Assembly: GCA_945860385.1 (NCBI GenBank)
Contig: CAMAQD010000012.1
Span: forward strand, 1-64,000
Source of the DNA: Flavobacterium psychrophilum
GTDB lineage: Bacteria; Bacteroidota; Bacteroidia; Flavobacteriales; Flavobacteriaceae
Direction of reading: 5' to 3'
Length of the DNA: 64,000 bases
In this document: positions 55,990 to 64,000 of the stretch, in pieces
Position numbering within the stretch: the stretch's first letter is position 1
Layout of the letters: every line of letters begins with the position of its first letter
Notes under the pieces: generated by a model
Database searches by the model: none
The model's input: the letters and a program-made list of their open reading frames with translations, nothing else
Told to the model about the DNA's origin: nothing
Translations under genes and position numbers: made by a program

Positions 55990-57282
55990 TTAAAAAAGAT
56001 TAGGTTTTAAAAAAAAATCTTTTCTAAAATAAATGATGAGTACTGTTAAATATAGAAAATTATCTAAAGCTTGAGCCATAACAACACCTTGAACGCCCAT
56101 AGTTTTTATAAAAAACAGGCTTGAAAAATACAAAAACAGAAGAGACAATACTTCAAAACAGATAAAAGGCAACATTCTTTTTTTAGCCAATAACTGAAAT
56201 CCTAAAATCATTCCACCCACTTTAAAAACATCACCTATTAATTGCCAAAAAAATAAATCAGAAACCGGTAAAAACTCATTGGTGAATAACAATTTCACGA
56301 TTATAAATCTTGCAAAATAAACAAGTATTCCACCTAAAATGAAAAGAGGTAGAATAAATTTATAAAAACTCCAAATCACTTCTTTGCTTTGGATAACTTC
56401 TTTAGATTTTATTAGTTTTGGATAAAAATAAACACTTACAATTGTACTTATAAATAACAAATTAATATTGGCAACTCGGGAAATTGCTTCCCAAAATCCC
56501 GACTGATCCAATCCAACATTGGCAATCAAAAAATTTCTTATTTGTAAATTAATAAATGGCGACAAAATAGTTGACGGTAAGATCATCAAAGAAAATGTAA
56601 ATAATTTCTTGAAAATTTCGAAATCATAATCTTTAAAGTTTAGTCTTTTAAAAACCTGTATTTCTCTGGGTAAATAATAGGCTGTAACAGTGACAAAAAC
56701 AACTGGAACTATCGCAATCGAAAATAATGCACCTAAGGTTTTGAACTTGTAAATCATTATTAAAGAGATGATTACAATCAATACATTACTAATAATATTG
56801 GCAAAAATCACTTTTCTGTACTTTCCCAATCCGTTAATAATTGATATAAACAATACCGAAATTACGTGCCACGGCAAAACAATCGCAACAACCTTAAAGA
56901 TAATTGAGTATTGCAAATCGTTTCCGAAAATTTTAAAACAAATATAATCTGAAAACGAAAAAATCAAAATACTAAGAAAAAATGCAATCAGTAAAAAACT
57001 CAACAATACTGTGGAAATAATTTTATCTAATTCTTTTTTGTCTTCCTCATTTTCTCCGACATACTTAACTATTCCAGAAGAAAAGGCCAATGTAGAAACG
57101 CCCTCCAAAGCAGCCATAAAATTTCTAAAATTCCCAACCAAAGCCATTCCGCTTGGACCAACAAAAATGGCTAGTGATTTTGAAGTAATCAATCCAATTC
57201 CTAATTTTAATAGAACGCTCAAACTGTTTAAAGAAGTAATTTTAAACAAATCCGTTTTCGTTATTTTTTTAATAAAATTCAA
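55990..57282 (-). CDS. Wzx-type oligosaccharide flippase
   Basis: 430 residues. Hydrophobic with about 12-14 TM helices (for example LLSFLLIAFFLSILIFSFSD, VLIVIISLIMIYKFKT). The N-terminal ITSLNSLSVLLKLGIGLITS followed by SKSLAIFVGPSGMALVGNFR is the MOP/Wzx opening. Exports lipid-linked sugar units across the inner membrane. Adjacent to FdtB (one base) and GT2 (two bases). Confidence 0.87.
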   Translation of the reverse strand: MNFIKKITKTDLFKITSLNSLSVLLKLGIGLITSKSLAIFVGPSGMALVGNFRNFMAALEGVSTLAFSSGIVKYVGENEEDKKELDKIISTVLLSFLLIAFFLSILIFSFSDYICFKIFGNDLQYSIIFKVVAIVLPWHVISVLFISIINGLGKYRKVIFANIISNVLIVIISLIMIYKFKTLGALFSIAIVPVVFVTVTAYYLPREIQVFKRLNFKDYDFEIFKKLFTFSLMILPSTILSPFINLQIRNFLIANVGLDQSGFWEAISRVANINLLFISTIVSVYFYPKLIKSKEVIQSKEVIWSFYKFILPLFILGGILVYFARFIIVKLLFTNEFLPVSDLFFWQLIGDVFKVGGMILGFQLLAKKRMLPFICFEVLSLLFLYFSSLFFIKTMGVQGVVMAQALDNFLYLTVLIIYFRKDFFLKPNLF

Positions 57283-57283
57283 G

Positions 57284-58381
57284 TTAGTATTGATTTAAAA
57301 TTGAAATTACAAAATCAACCTCCTCTGTTGTCAATACGGGACTTATTGGCAAACTCAGGACTTCTTTATGAATTTTTTCGGTGATAGGAAAAGATAAATG
57401 ATTCCAAAACTCAAAGGCTTTTTGTTGGTGCGGCGGAATTGGATAATGAATCACGGTTTGAATTCCGTTTTCCAATAAATACTGCTGCAATTCCTCTCGA
57501 TTTTTGGTTCGAATTACAAACAAATGAAAAACATGATTGTCAGTCAAATTCCAAAAAGGCAAGGTAATTTTATCATTTTTTACTTCCGCTAAATAACGTT
57601 TGGCAATTGCTCTACGAATAGTATTTTCAGAATCCAATTGAGATAATTTGACATTCAAAAAAGCAGCTTGAATTTCGTCTAATCGTGAATTTACGCCGAT
57701 ATATTCATTCTGATATTTAGCTTCTGAGCCATAATTCCGCATAGATTGGATGACTTTTGCTAATGCAGTATCATTTGTAGTAACCGCTCCTCCATCACCC
57801 AAAGCACCTAAATTTTTTCCAGGATAAAAACTAAAAGCAGCAGCATTAGATAAATTCCCAGACTTTCTGAAATCTGAAACTGCCCCATGAGCTTGCGCTG
57901 CATCTTCAATTACCAATAAATTGTTGTGATTCGCAATTTCATTAATCTCATCCATTTCAGCTAATTGCCCATACAGATGAACCGCAAGAATCACCTTGGT
58001 CTTCGGTGTGATTTTTTTAGAAATCGAATCTGGATTGATGTTATAAGTTTCTAACTTTGGTTCAACCAAAACTGGAACCAAATCAGCTTCTAAAATAGCC
58101 AAAATACTTGCAATATAAGTATTAGCTGGAACAATGACTTCGTCTCCTTTTTGTAATTTTTCCAATTGAATATACCCCTTAAAAATGAGAACCAAAGCAT
58201 CAAAACCATTACCAACACCGATGCAATGTTTTGCTCTGCAATAGTTGGCAAAATTACTTTCAAATGCTGCGACTTCATTGCCCAAAATATACCAACCATT
58301 GTCCAAAACCAATTTCAATTTTTCTTGAAATGCAGTTTCATACCGTTCGTTTATTTTTTTTAGGTCGAGGAATTTTATCAT
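57284..58381 (-). CDS. fdtB: DegT/DnrJ/EryC1/StrS aminotransferase (FdtB-like)
   Basis: 365 residues. PLP enzyme for sugar 3-amination: [12 protein letters not shown] start, [28 protein letters not shown] and Schiff-base K189 in [16 protein letters not shown]. The paired FdtA-like isomerase (52488) makes FdtB (3-keto sugar transaminase) the best reading; QdtB or similar also possible. ATGA overlap with the upstream FemAB-like gene. Confidence 0.88.
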   Translation of the reverse strand: MIKFLDLKKINERYETAFQEKLKLVLDNGWYILGNEVAAFESNFANYCRAKHCIGVGNGFDALVLIFKGYIQLEKLQKGDEVIVPANTYIASILAILEADLVPVLVEPKLETYNINPDSISKKITPKTKVILAVHLYGQLAEMDEINEIANHNNLLVIEDAAQAHGAVSDFRKSGNLSNAAAFSFYPGKNLGALGDGGAVTTNDTALAKVIQSMRNYGSEAKYQNEYIGVNSRLDEIQAAFLNVKLSQLDSENTIRRAIAKRYLAEVKNDKITLPFWNLTDNHVFHLFVIRTKNREELQQYLLENGIQTVIHYPIPPHQQKAFEFWNHLSFPITEKIHKEVLSLPISPVLTTEEVDFVISILNQY

Positions 58382-59355
58382 AGCAAAACCGTGTCTAATA
58401 AATAATAATTTGAAGTTTTTACCTCATAAAAATCCTGAACAATAGTGCTCGATCCAAAGCTTTCTTTCCAATAAGACAAACCTTCATTCAGCTTTCTTCC
58501 TTGGTTTTCGTTAGATGTCCCAAAGTCAAAAAAAGTTTTATTTTTGAAAGTTTCTGTAATCAAATGGTGAAATAATAAATCCAATCCGCCTAATTCGTTT
58601 TTGTCTTCTTTACCAGAAATATATTGACAATGAGCAACGGCTGAAGTTTCGAAAATAGTGGTTCCAGCAACAATAATTCCGTTTTGATACACATTAAACT
58701 GTCGGATATTTTCTGGATATAATGCTTTCAATTTTATGATTTCTTCCAAACTATGAACGGGTTTGACTTTATGCTTTAGTGCTAAATTAGGAATTAATAT
58801 TTCTTTCCAAAATTCCTCAAAATCAATTACTTCTTTTATTTCTAATTGATTTTTTTGACCTTTTTTTATTCCCTCGTTTCTTCCACTGGCTATTACTAAT
58901 TTTTTAGACAAATCAATTACTGCCATAGCATCTCGCCTAATCAATTGGGCTTCCGCCAAAAATAAAGCATAATTTAATTCTTCAGCGGGCTTTAGATGAT
59001 AAATGGAAGGAATTAATTTTACATGTAATTTCTCTATTTTATTATCATTTAAAAAAGATAAAATACTTTTAAAAATTGCAATAACCACAACCAATTTTAA
59101 TTTTTCATTATAAACCAACCCGCCATAAGTCAATCCTTGATGGGAGAAAACTTGGTTCCCAACCACATTTGCCGGAAGAACAGCGACCCATTTTTTGCCA
59201 TCCAAAACTATCAAAGAAAAATCCTTAAATCTGTCATTGTGATATTCCATAAAATCACGCTGAAAAAGGAACGTGGCATTCTTGGCTTGGTCAATAAAAG
59301 CGTTCCAATCATTATAATCGTTTTTTTGGTAATTTTTGACTGAGAAATTTTTCAC
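58378..59355 (-). CDS. FemAB/GNAT-like acyltransferase
   Basis: 325 residues. Two GNAT-like halves: [39 protein letters not shown] and later [20 protein letters not shown] then [20 protein letters not shown]. This is the FemAB/BioF2-like acetyltransferase arrangement. Joined to fdtB by a four-base overlap. FdtC, the usual N-acetylase, is a left-handed beta-helix protein, so this may replace it by acylating the 3-amino sugar. First gene of the unit, 54 bp after the RDD gene on the same strand. Confidence 0.78.
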   Translation of the reverse strand: MKNFSVKNYQKNDYNDWNAFIDQAKNATFLFQRDFMEYHNDRFKDFSLIVLDGKKWVAVLPANVVGNQVFSHQGLTYGGLVYNEKLKLVVVIAIFKSILSFLNDNKIEKLHVKLIPSIYHLKPAEELNYALFLAEAQLIRRDAMAVIDLSKKLVIASGRNEGIKKGQKNQLEIKEVIDFEEFWKEILIPNLALKHKVKPVHSLEEIIKLKALYPENIRQFNVYQNGIIVAGTTIFETSAVAHCQYISGKEDKNELGGLDLLFHHLITETFKNKTFFDFGTSNENQGRKLNEGLSYWKESFGSSTIVQDFYEVKTSNYYLLDTVLL

Positions 59356-59409
59356 TATTTTGATTTAGATATTGTGAAATTAAACAATTTATGTACGAAA
59401 ACAATCAAA

Positions 59410-60156
59410 TTACATATTTTGGGTATAAAAATTATAATCTTTCAAAATGGTTTTGATAAAATCAATTTGATGACCCGATTGATTTTTTATACCGGTTACA
59501 CTTTCAATTTTTTTAGTCAACTTATCAATAATTTCGGCATCGTTATTCTTTTCAGCAATCAGAAAAGTGTCTTTAATAATTCGCATATCATTATCGGAAA
59601 GTTTGATTACCAAAGGATAAATAGGCAAATAAGATTCTCCAATTTCTTCGAGAATTGTGCTATTTATTGTGATATTATTTTTTAAAGTCACAACTGCCGT
59701 GCCTGCTGCCATATCACCCATTCGCTGGGTTTTACTGTTCATTACCATTGCAACTAATCCGATTAGTCCGCCAAGCATATTGTTTTCGACAATCCTAAAA
59801 AGCCATCGAATTAAATAATCTCCAAAACTAGCTTGGTATCCGTCTATTTTAACGACTTTTATTTTTATCAATTTTTTTCCAATGGTTTGTCCCTCAAAAA
59901 TGCTTTCAAGCGTTACAGAATAAATTATAACTGGAAAGAAAAAAAACAGAACTATTGCCATCCTTGACCACATATCTCCCATACTTTCAACAAGTCTCTG
60001 TATTCCCATTAAATAAAAAAAGACATAAGCAACAATTATAATATAAGCAATCTTTATTAGCAAATCCAGAAGACTGGCCAACATTCTTTCACCGACAGAA
60101 GCCGCTTTAAAATTTATTCTAACATTTTGTGTCGTAGTTATAGATAATTCTGACAT
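59410..60156 (-). CDS. RDD family membrane protein
   Basis: 248 residues from ATG 60156 (upstream 60192 ATG overlaps the divergent gene and is rejected). RDD family: GERMLASLLDLLIKIAYIII with the RxxD motif, F-EGQTIGKKLIKIKVVKID and RWLFRIVENN. Three to four TM helices, then a soluble C-terminal helix region. Function unknown. Divergent 20 bp from the SpoIIM-like gene; this pair recurs next to MoxR clusters. Confidence 0.87.
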   Translation of the reverse strand: MSELSITTTQNVRINFKAASVGERMLASLLDLLIKIAYIIIVAYVFFYLMGIQRLVESMGDMWSRMAIVLFFFFPVIIYSVTLESIFEGQTIGKKLIKIKVVKIDGYQASFGDYLIRWLFRIVENNMLGGLIGLVAMVMNSKTQRMGDMAAGTAVVTLKNNITINSTILEEIGESYLPIYPLVIKLSDNDMRIIKDTFLIAEKNNDAEIIDKLTKKIESVTGIKNQSGHQIDFIKTILKDYNFYTQNM

Positions 60157-60176
60157 ATTCCTTATTTTAGCACTCG

Positions 60177-61142
60177 ATGAGAGAAATTGCATTCATAAAA
60201 ATCAATAAAGAAAAATGGCTTGAATTTGAGCAAGCTATTTTTGGTAAAGCTAAAAAAAATCCTGATGAAATGGCAAATTTATACATTCAATTGATGAATG
60301 ATTTGTCTTATGCCCAAACCTATTATGCCAAAAGCAAAACGGTTGTTTATCTAAACTATTTAGCCTCACAAATTTATCAAAAAATTTACAAGACCAAACG
60401 AACCGAAAGCAATCGCTTGGTGTATTTCTTCAAAACCGAAGTTCCACTATTACTCTATGACTATCGCAGGTATTTGGTATATGCTTTTGTGCTTTTCTTT
60501 GCCACCGTTTTTCTGGGAGTTATTTCTGCCCGATATGATGCCGATTTTGTTCGATTAATTCTCGGAGATGGCTACGTCAATGAAACTTTAGAAAATATAA
60601 AGGAGGGAAATCCAGTTGCCATATATAAATCGGGAAGCAATTGGGGCAGTTTTGTTGGCATCACTTTCAATAATTTGAAAGTTGGGATGACGTGTTACAT
60701 TTTTGGAATTTTTGGTGGCATAGGCACTTTTTATGTTTCGTTGCAAAATGCCATTATGCTGGGTTCTTTTCAATATTTTTTCTTGCAACAAGGTGTTTTT
60801 TGGGAAAGCGTTCGGGGCATTTGGATTCACGGTTCGATGGAAATTTTCGCTATCGTGATAGAAACTGCCGCAGGTTATATTCTGGGTGCTTCCATCCTAT
60901 TTCCCAAAACCTATTCGAGAATGAATTCTTTTAAAATTGGGTTCAAAAACAGTTTCAAAATATTCTTGAGTACTGTACCTTTCACCATTGCAGCGGGCTT
61001 TCTAGAAGGTTTTATTACCAGATATTCAATTGATATGTCTAATTGGTTAAGCAGTTTTATTATTTTATTTACCTTGGCAATTATCTCTTTTTATTACCTG
61101 ATTTATCCTTTTATTGTCCACAATAAAACAACTACACTATAA
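60177..61142 (+). CDS. Stage II sporulation protein M-like membrane protein
   Basis: 321 residues. SpoIIM/DUF95 family: MREIAFIKINKEKWLEFEQA and N-terminal helices, then TM segments at about 100-121 and later GFKNSFKIFLSTVPFTIAAG and FITRYSIDMSNWL. The species is not a spore former, so the name is only a family label. The conserved IWIHGSMEIFAIVIE helix holds the family His/Glu. Next to RDD, DUF4129, DUF4350 and MoxR genes, a conserved set of unknown purpose. Confidence 0.88.
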   Translation: MREIAFIKINKEKWLEFEQAIFGKAKKNPDEMANLYIQLMNDLSYAQTYYAKSKTVVYLNYLASQIYQKIYKTKRTESNRLVYFFKTEVPLLLYDYRRYLVYAFVLFFATVFLGVISARYDADFVRLILGDGYVNETLENIKEGNPVAIYKSGSNWGSFVGITFNNLKVGMTCYIFGIFGGIGTFYVSLQNAIMLGSFQYFFLQQGVFWESVRGIWIHGSMEIFAIVIETAAGYILGASILFPKTYSRMNSFKIGFKNSFKIFLSTVPFTIAAGFLEGFITRYSIDMSNWLSSFIILFTLAIISFYYLIYPFIVHNKTTTL

Positions 61143-61191
61143 TGTTCGAACTCTATAAAAAGTCTGATTTGAGCGCCAATTTTCTCATCAA

Positions 61192-61962
61192 TTGAATAAA
61201 ATACTAACCATAATTCTTTTTTTCTTTTGTTCTAGTGTTGGAGCACAGGATTCCTTGGCTGCAGCCAAAAAAGAAAAAATCGTTTTTACAGAAAAAGACA
61301 TTGTTATCGATTCGGCTTTTGTTGCACTAAAACCTTTTGCCAAAAATTTCAAAAATAAATATACCGACAAGGAATTTATCTACGAATTCAAAACGCCAGA
61401 GAAAAATGCCTGGGATCGTTTCAAAGAATGGCTGGCCAACTTTTTCAAAAATATTTTCAGTTTTACCGATAGTAAATCAGCCCTGAATTTTGTGGATATT
61501 TTACTCAAAGTTATCGCAATTCTGATTGTAGTTGGTGTAATTTTTATGATTGCAAAAGCCATAATGAACAAAGAAGGGCAATGGATTTTTGGTCGAAATT
61601 CCGATAGAAAAATTATCAATTATGACGAAATCGAGAAAAATCTTCATTTGGTCGATTTCGAAAAACTCATTCAAAACAGTCTGCAATCGGATGAAAAACG
61701 ATTGACAATTCGCTATTATTATCTTTGGTTGCTCAAGAAAATGTCCGAAAAACAAATCATTGAATGGGATGTCGAAAAAACAAATTCAGATTATCTCTAT
61801 GAAATAAAAAATGAAGCCCAAAAAGAGGATTTTGCCTATTTGTCGTATCTCTACAATAATATTTGGTACGGCGAATTCGAATTGGACGAGGAAACTTTTG
61901 CAAAAGCTAGAAACGCGTTCGAAAAATCAATACAAAAAAATAAACAATGGATAGAACGCTAA
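61192..61962 (+). CDS. DUF4129 domain protein
   Basis: 256 residues from a TTG start at 61192. The TTG is accepted because the intact signal peptide MNKILTIILFFFCSSVGAQ begins at once and no ATG is nearby. After an extracellular/periplasmic stretch there is one TM (VDILLKVIAILIVVGVIF about 100-120). The C-terminal part (LTIRYYYLWLLKKMSEKQII EW, FAYLSYLYNNIWYGEFELDE in pieces) matches DUF4129. It overlaps the DUF4350 gene by 16 bp. Confidence 0.83.
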   Translation: MNKILTIILFFFCSSVGAQDSLAAAKKEKIVFTEKDIVIDSAFVALKPFAKNFKNKYTDKEFIYEFKTPEKNAWDRFKEWLANFFKNIFSFTDSKSALNFVDILLKVIAILIVVGVIFMIAKAIMNKEGQWIFGRNSDRKIINYDEIEKNLHLVDFEKLIQNSLQSDEKRLTIRYYYLWLLKKMSEKQIIEWDVEKTNSDYLYEIKNEAQKEDFAYLSYLYNNIWYGEFELDEETFAKARNAFEKSIQKNKQWIER

Positions 61963-63146
61963 AAATTTACATCGCCCTTTTGGTGTTGCTCATAGCTGCT
62001 ATTGTTGTTATTGACAGTAATCGCCCGAAACCCATAGATTGGACTCCAAGCTTTTCCCTCAAAGACAAAATTCCTTACGGAATGTTTGTTTTCGATCAGG
62101 AAATTGAGTCGCTTTTGAAAAACCACAAAATTGAGAAATTCAGCACAACTCCTTATGAATATTTCGATAGTAAATTTGACTACGATTCTCTCATAAATGA
62201 TTACCGAATTAAAGGAACTTTTCTCAGTATTTCCAAAATGGCGGATTTTGACGCAGCATCTGTTACCGAAATTTGCACGTTTGTCAATCACGGAAACAAT
62301 GCTTTTATCAGTTCCGAAATGATTCCGAATGCCTTATTGGACAGTTTGAATCTAAAAATGGAAAGCGAATACAAATTCTCGGATAGCATCTACAATTGGG
62401 TCGCCAACAAAAAACTCGGAAATCAAAAATACAAGATCACCGAAGGCGTAAACAACAATTATTTTTCTAAAATCGACACGCTGAACACTACCGTTTTGGG
62501 ATATCAAAATGGCGACAGCACCCGAATCAATTTCATAAAAGTGAACTATAAAAGTGGTATAATTTATTTGCACACCCAACCGGTGGCGTTTACCAATTTT
62601 CATTTGCTGAAAGGTAATCATCACCAATATGCCGAAAAAGTCTTGTCATACATCCCTGAGGGAAAAGTGTTTTGGTGTATTCAAAATCAAACTGGAGAAG
62701 TGATTTCGGATTCGCCACTGAGGTACATTTTGAGTCAACCCGCGCTAAAATGGGCTTGGTATATTTTCCTAATTGGAATGTTAGTTTTCATATTGTTTAA
62801 CGCCAAACGGAAACAAAGAGTCGTTCCAATAATAAAACCTTTAGCAAACACGACGGTCGATTTTACAAAAACCATCGGGAATTTGTATTACCTAGAAGGA
62901 GACCACAACAATATTATCGATAAAAAAATTATTTATTTTCTAGAAAAAATTCGCAACGAATACTTAATTGATACTCATAAATTAGATGATGATTTTATCA
63001 AAAAATTGCATCATAAATCAGGAAAAAAATTAGAGGATATTCAAAATGTGGTGTCTTTAATAAAAGCATATCGAAAAAACAATTACATCAGCATCGAAGA
63101 CGATTTGTTGCAAATTAATAATGCTATTGAAAAAGTGGTGAACTAA
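61947..63146 (+). CDS. DUF4350 domain protein
   Basis: 399 residues. TM at about 7-24 (IYIALLVLLIAAIVVIDS) and at about 269-287 (WAWYIFLIGMLVFILFNA) with a periplasmic domain between; DUF4350 motifs DWTPSFSLKDKIPYGMFVF and FVNHGNNAFISSE. C-terminal cytosolic helices (FLEKIRNEYLIDTHKLDDDF). Unknown function. Start overlaps DUF4129; MoxR starts 14 bp after the end. Confidence 0.85.
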   Translation: MDRTLKIYIALLVLLIAAIVVIDSNRPKPIDWTPSFSLKDKIPYGMFVFDQEIESLLKNHKIEKFSTTPYEYFDSKFDYDSLINDYRIKGTFLSISKMADFDAASVTEICTFVNHGNNAFISSEMIPNALLDSLNLKMESEYKFSDSIYNWVANKKLGNQKYKITEGVNNNYFSKIDTLNTTVLGYQNGDSTRINFIKVNYKSGIIYLHTQPVAFTNFHLLKGNHHQYAEKVLSYIPEGKVFWCIQNQTGEVISDSPLRYILSQPALKWAWYIFLIGMLVFILFNAKRKQRVVPIIKPLANTTVDFTKTIGNLYYLEGDHNNIIDKKIIYFLEKIRNEYLIDTHKLDDDFIKKLHHKSGKKLEDIQNVVSLIKAYRKNNYISIEDDLLQINNAIEKVVN

Positions 63147-63159
63147 TAAACAAAAATAT

Positions 63160-64000
63160 ATGGAAGAAATAACCAACCCTGAAAATCCAACCGAAAACGT
63201 GAATTTTCAATCCCGAATCAATTTAGAACCGCTTTTAGAAAGCATCAACACCATCAAACAGGAACTCGGAACAGTTATCGTGGGACAAAGCAAAATGATC
63301 GATCAATTATTGGTCGCCATTTTGTCTAACGGTCACGTTTTGCTCGAAGGTGTTCCCGGTGTTGCCAAAACGATTACGGCAAAACTGTTGTCCAAAACCC
63401 TGAACATTGGCTTCAGCCGAATCCAGTTTACACCCGATTTGATGCCTTCGGACATTTTGGGAACCTCGGTTTTCGATTTGAAAAAATCGGAATTCGAATT
63501 CAAAAAAGGCCCCATTTTTTCGAACTTGATTTTGATTGACGAAATCAATCGTGCTCCGGCAAAAACACAAGCCGCACTTTTTGAAGTTATGGAAGAACGT
63601 CAAATCACCATAGATGGTAAAACTTATATTTTGGACACACCATTTCTAGTCATTGCCACCCAAAATCCTATCGAACAAGAAGGAACTTATCGTTTGCCTG
63701 AAGCCCAATTAGACCGTTTCCTGTTCAAAATTTCCATCGATTATCCAAAAATGGACGAGGAAATTTTGATTATCCAAAGAGAACATTTGCTCCAAAATCA
63801 AGGCAAACTCGACAACATCAAAACACTGCTTTCTGCAGAAGAAATCAAATACTATCAAGCCTTGGTCAAACAAATTATCGTCGAACAAAACCTGCTAGAA
63901 TATATCGCAAAAATCGTGATCAACACCCGCGAAAACGCCTTTTTGTATCTCGGTGCTTCGCCTCGTGCTTCCATTGCCATCTTGAATGCCGCCAAAGGTT
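63160..64000 (+). CDS. MoxR-family AAA+ ATPase (partial, cut by window edge)
   Basis: About 280 codons visible. MoxR AAA+ chaperone: Walker A in HVLLEGVPGVAKTITAKLLS, Walker B and sensor LILIDEINRAPAKTQAALFE then VMEERQIT, followed by IATQNPIEQEGTYRLPEAQL and DRFLFKISIDYP. Related MoxR proteins assist folding or activate VWA-domain complexes; a DUF58 or VWA gene is expected beyond the edge. Start at ATG 63160 after a short gap. Confidence 0.93.
   Translation, partial: MEEITNPENPTENVNFQSRINLEPLLESINTIKQELGTVIVGQSKMIDQLLVAILSNGHVLLEGVPGVAKTITAKLLSKTLNIGFSRIQFTPDLMPSDILGTSVFDLKKSEFEFKKGPIFSNLILIDEINRAPAKTQAALFEVMEERQITIDGKTYILDTPFLVIATQNPIEQEGTYRLPEAQLDRFLFKISIDYPKMDEEILIIQREHLLQNQGKLDNIKTLLSAEEIKYYQALVKQIIVEQNLLEYIAKIVINTRENAFLYLGASPRASIAILNAAKG

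Overview
The window reads as chromosome of a Flavobacterium-like member of the Bacteroidota (Flavobacteriia). Supporting signs: AT-rich DNA, promoters of the TTG-N19/20-TAnnTTTG type with few Shine-Dalgarno sites, a fused SecDF, a type IX secretion (T9SS) type-B sorting domain, TonB-dependent receptors, and dispersed hairpin repeats of a kind I recall from Flavobacterium intergenic regions. No tRNA, rRNA or CRISPR array was recognised. About 50 genes are supported, plus several gene fragments.

Layout. 1-3.3 kb is an accessory, repeat-rich patch: the 5' end of a transposase at the left edge, a DsbA-family oxidoreductase, a truncated IS1182-like transposase start, a small membrane protein in a cassette-like setting, a 122-bp direct repeat, a nested inverted repeat and an 11-bp tandem repeat. 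3.3-5.6 kb is a DNA topoisomerase III gene flanked by oppositely oriented copies of one hairpin repeat. 5.8-12.0 kb is an iron-uptake region: lipoprotein, siderophore-type TonB receptor, PepSY protein, then a second (FecA-like) receptor. The 3' end of the lipoprotein gene, the terminator, the promoter with two operator-like boxes and the receptor signal peptide are present twice, so a module was duplicated and has since diverged.

12.2-18.8 kb: a valS 3'-end fragment and the intact valS lie as direct repeats around a ~3.7 kb islet of five same-strand stress/redox genes (PNPOx-like, SpoIIAA-like, nitroreductase, SDR, TspO). 19-26 kb is mostly core: a DUF1573 protein, a small lipoprotein, an aspartyl protease with PDZ domain, an aminotransferase, folE, cysS, yidD and lgt. 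26.2-30.2 kb has a T9SS-secreted repeat protein and, beside it, the truncated start of another such protein.

30.4-41.7 kb is core information processing: secDF, mdh, gyrB, and a gatC-gatA-gatB::aspS operon in which GatB and aspartyl-tRNA synthetase are a single 1109-residue polypeptide. The AspRS part carries the His of the RDHG motif associated with non-discriminating enzymes. The operon therefore appears to encode a covalently tethered machine for making Asn-tRNA(Asn) through Asp-tRNA(Asn); this is the most striking system in the window. 41.9-49.1 kb has an amidohydrolase lipoprotein, a Gre-factor-like protein, a plug-less outer-membrane beta-barrel and a large TPR protein.

49.3-59.4 kb is ftsE followed by a surface-polysaccharide cluster: several glycosyltransferases, a methyltransferase, a Wzx-type flippase, and FdtA/FdtB-type enzymes for a dTDP-3-amino-3,6-dideoxyhexose with a FemAB/GNAT-like acyltransferase in place of the usual FdtC. 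59.4-64.0 kb is the conserved RDD / SpoIIM-like / DUF4129 / DUF4350 / MoxR ATPase cluster, with MoxR cut by the right edge.
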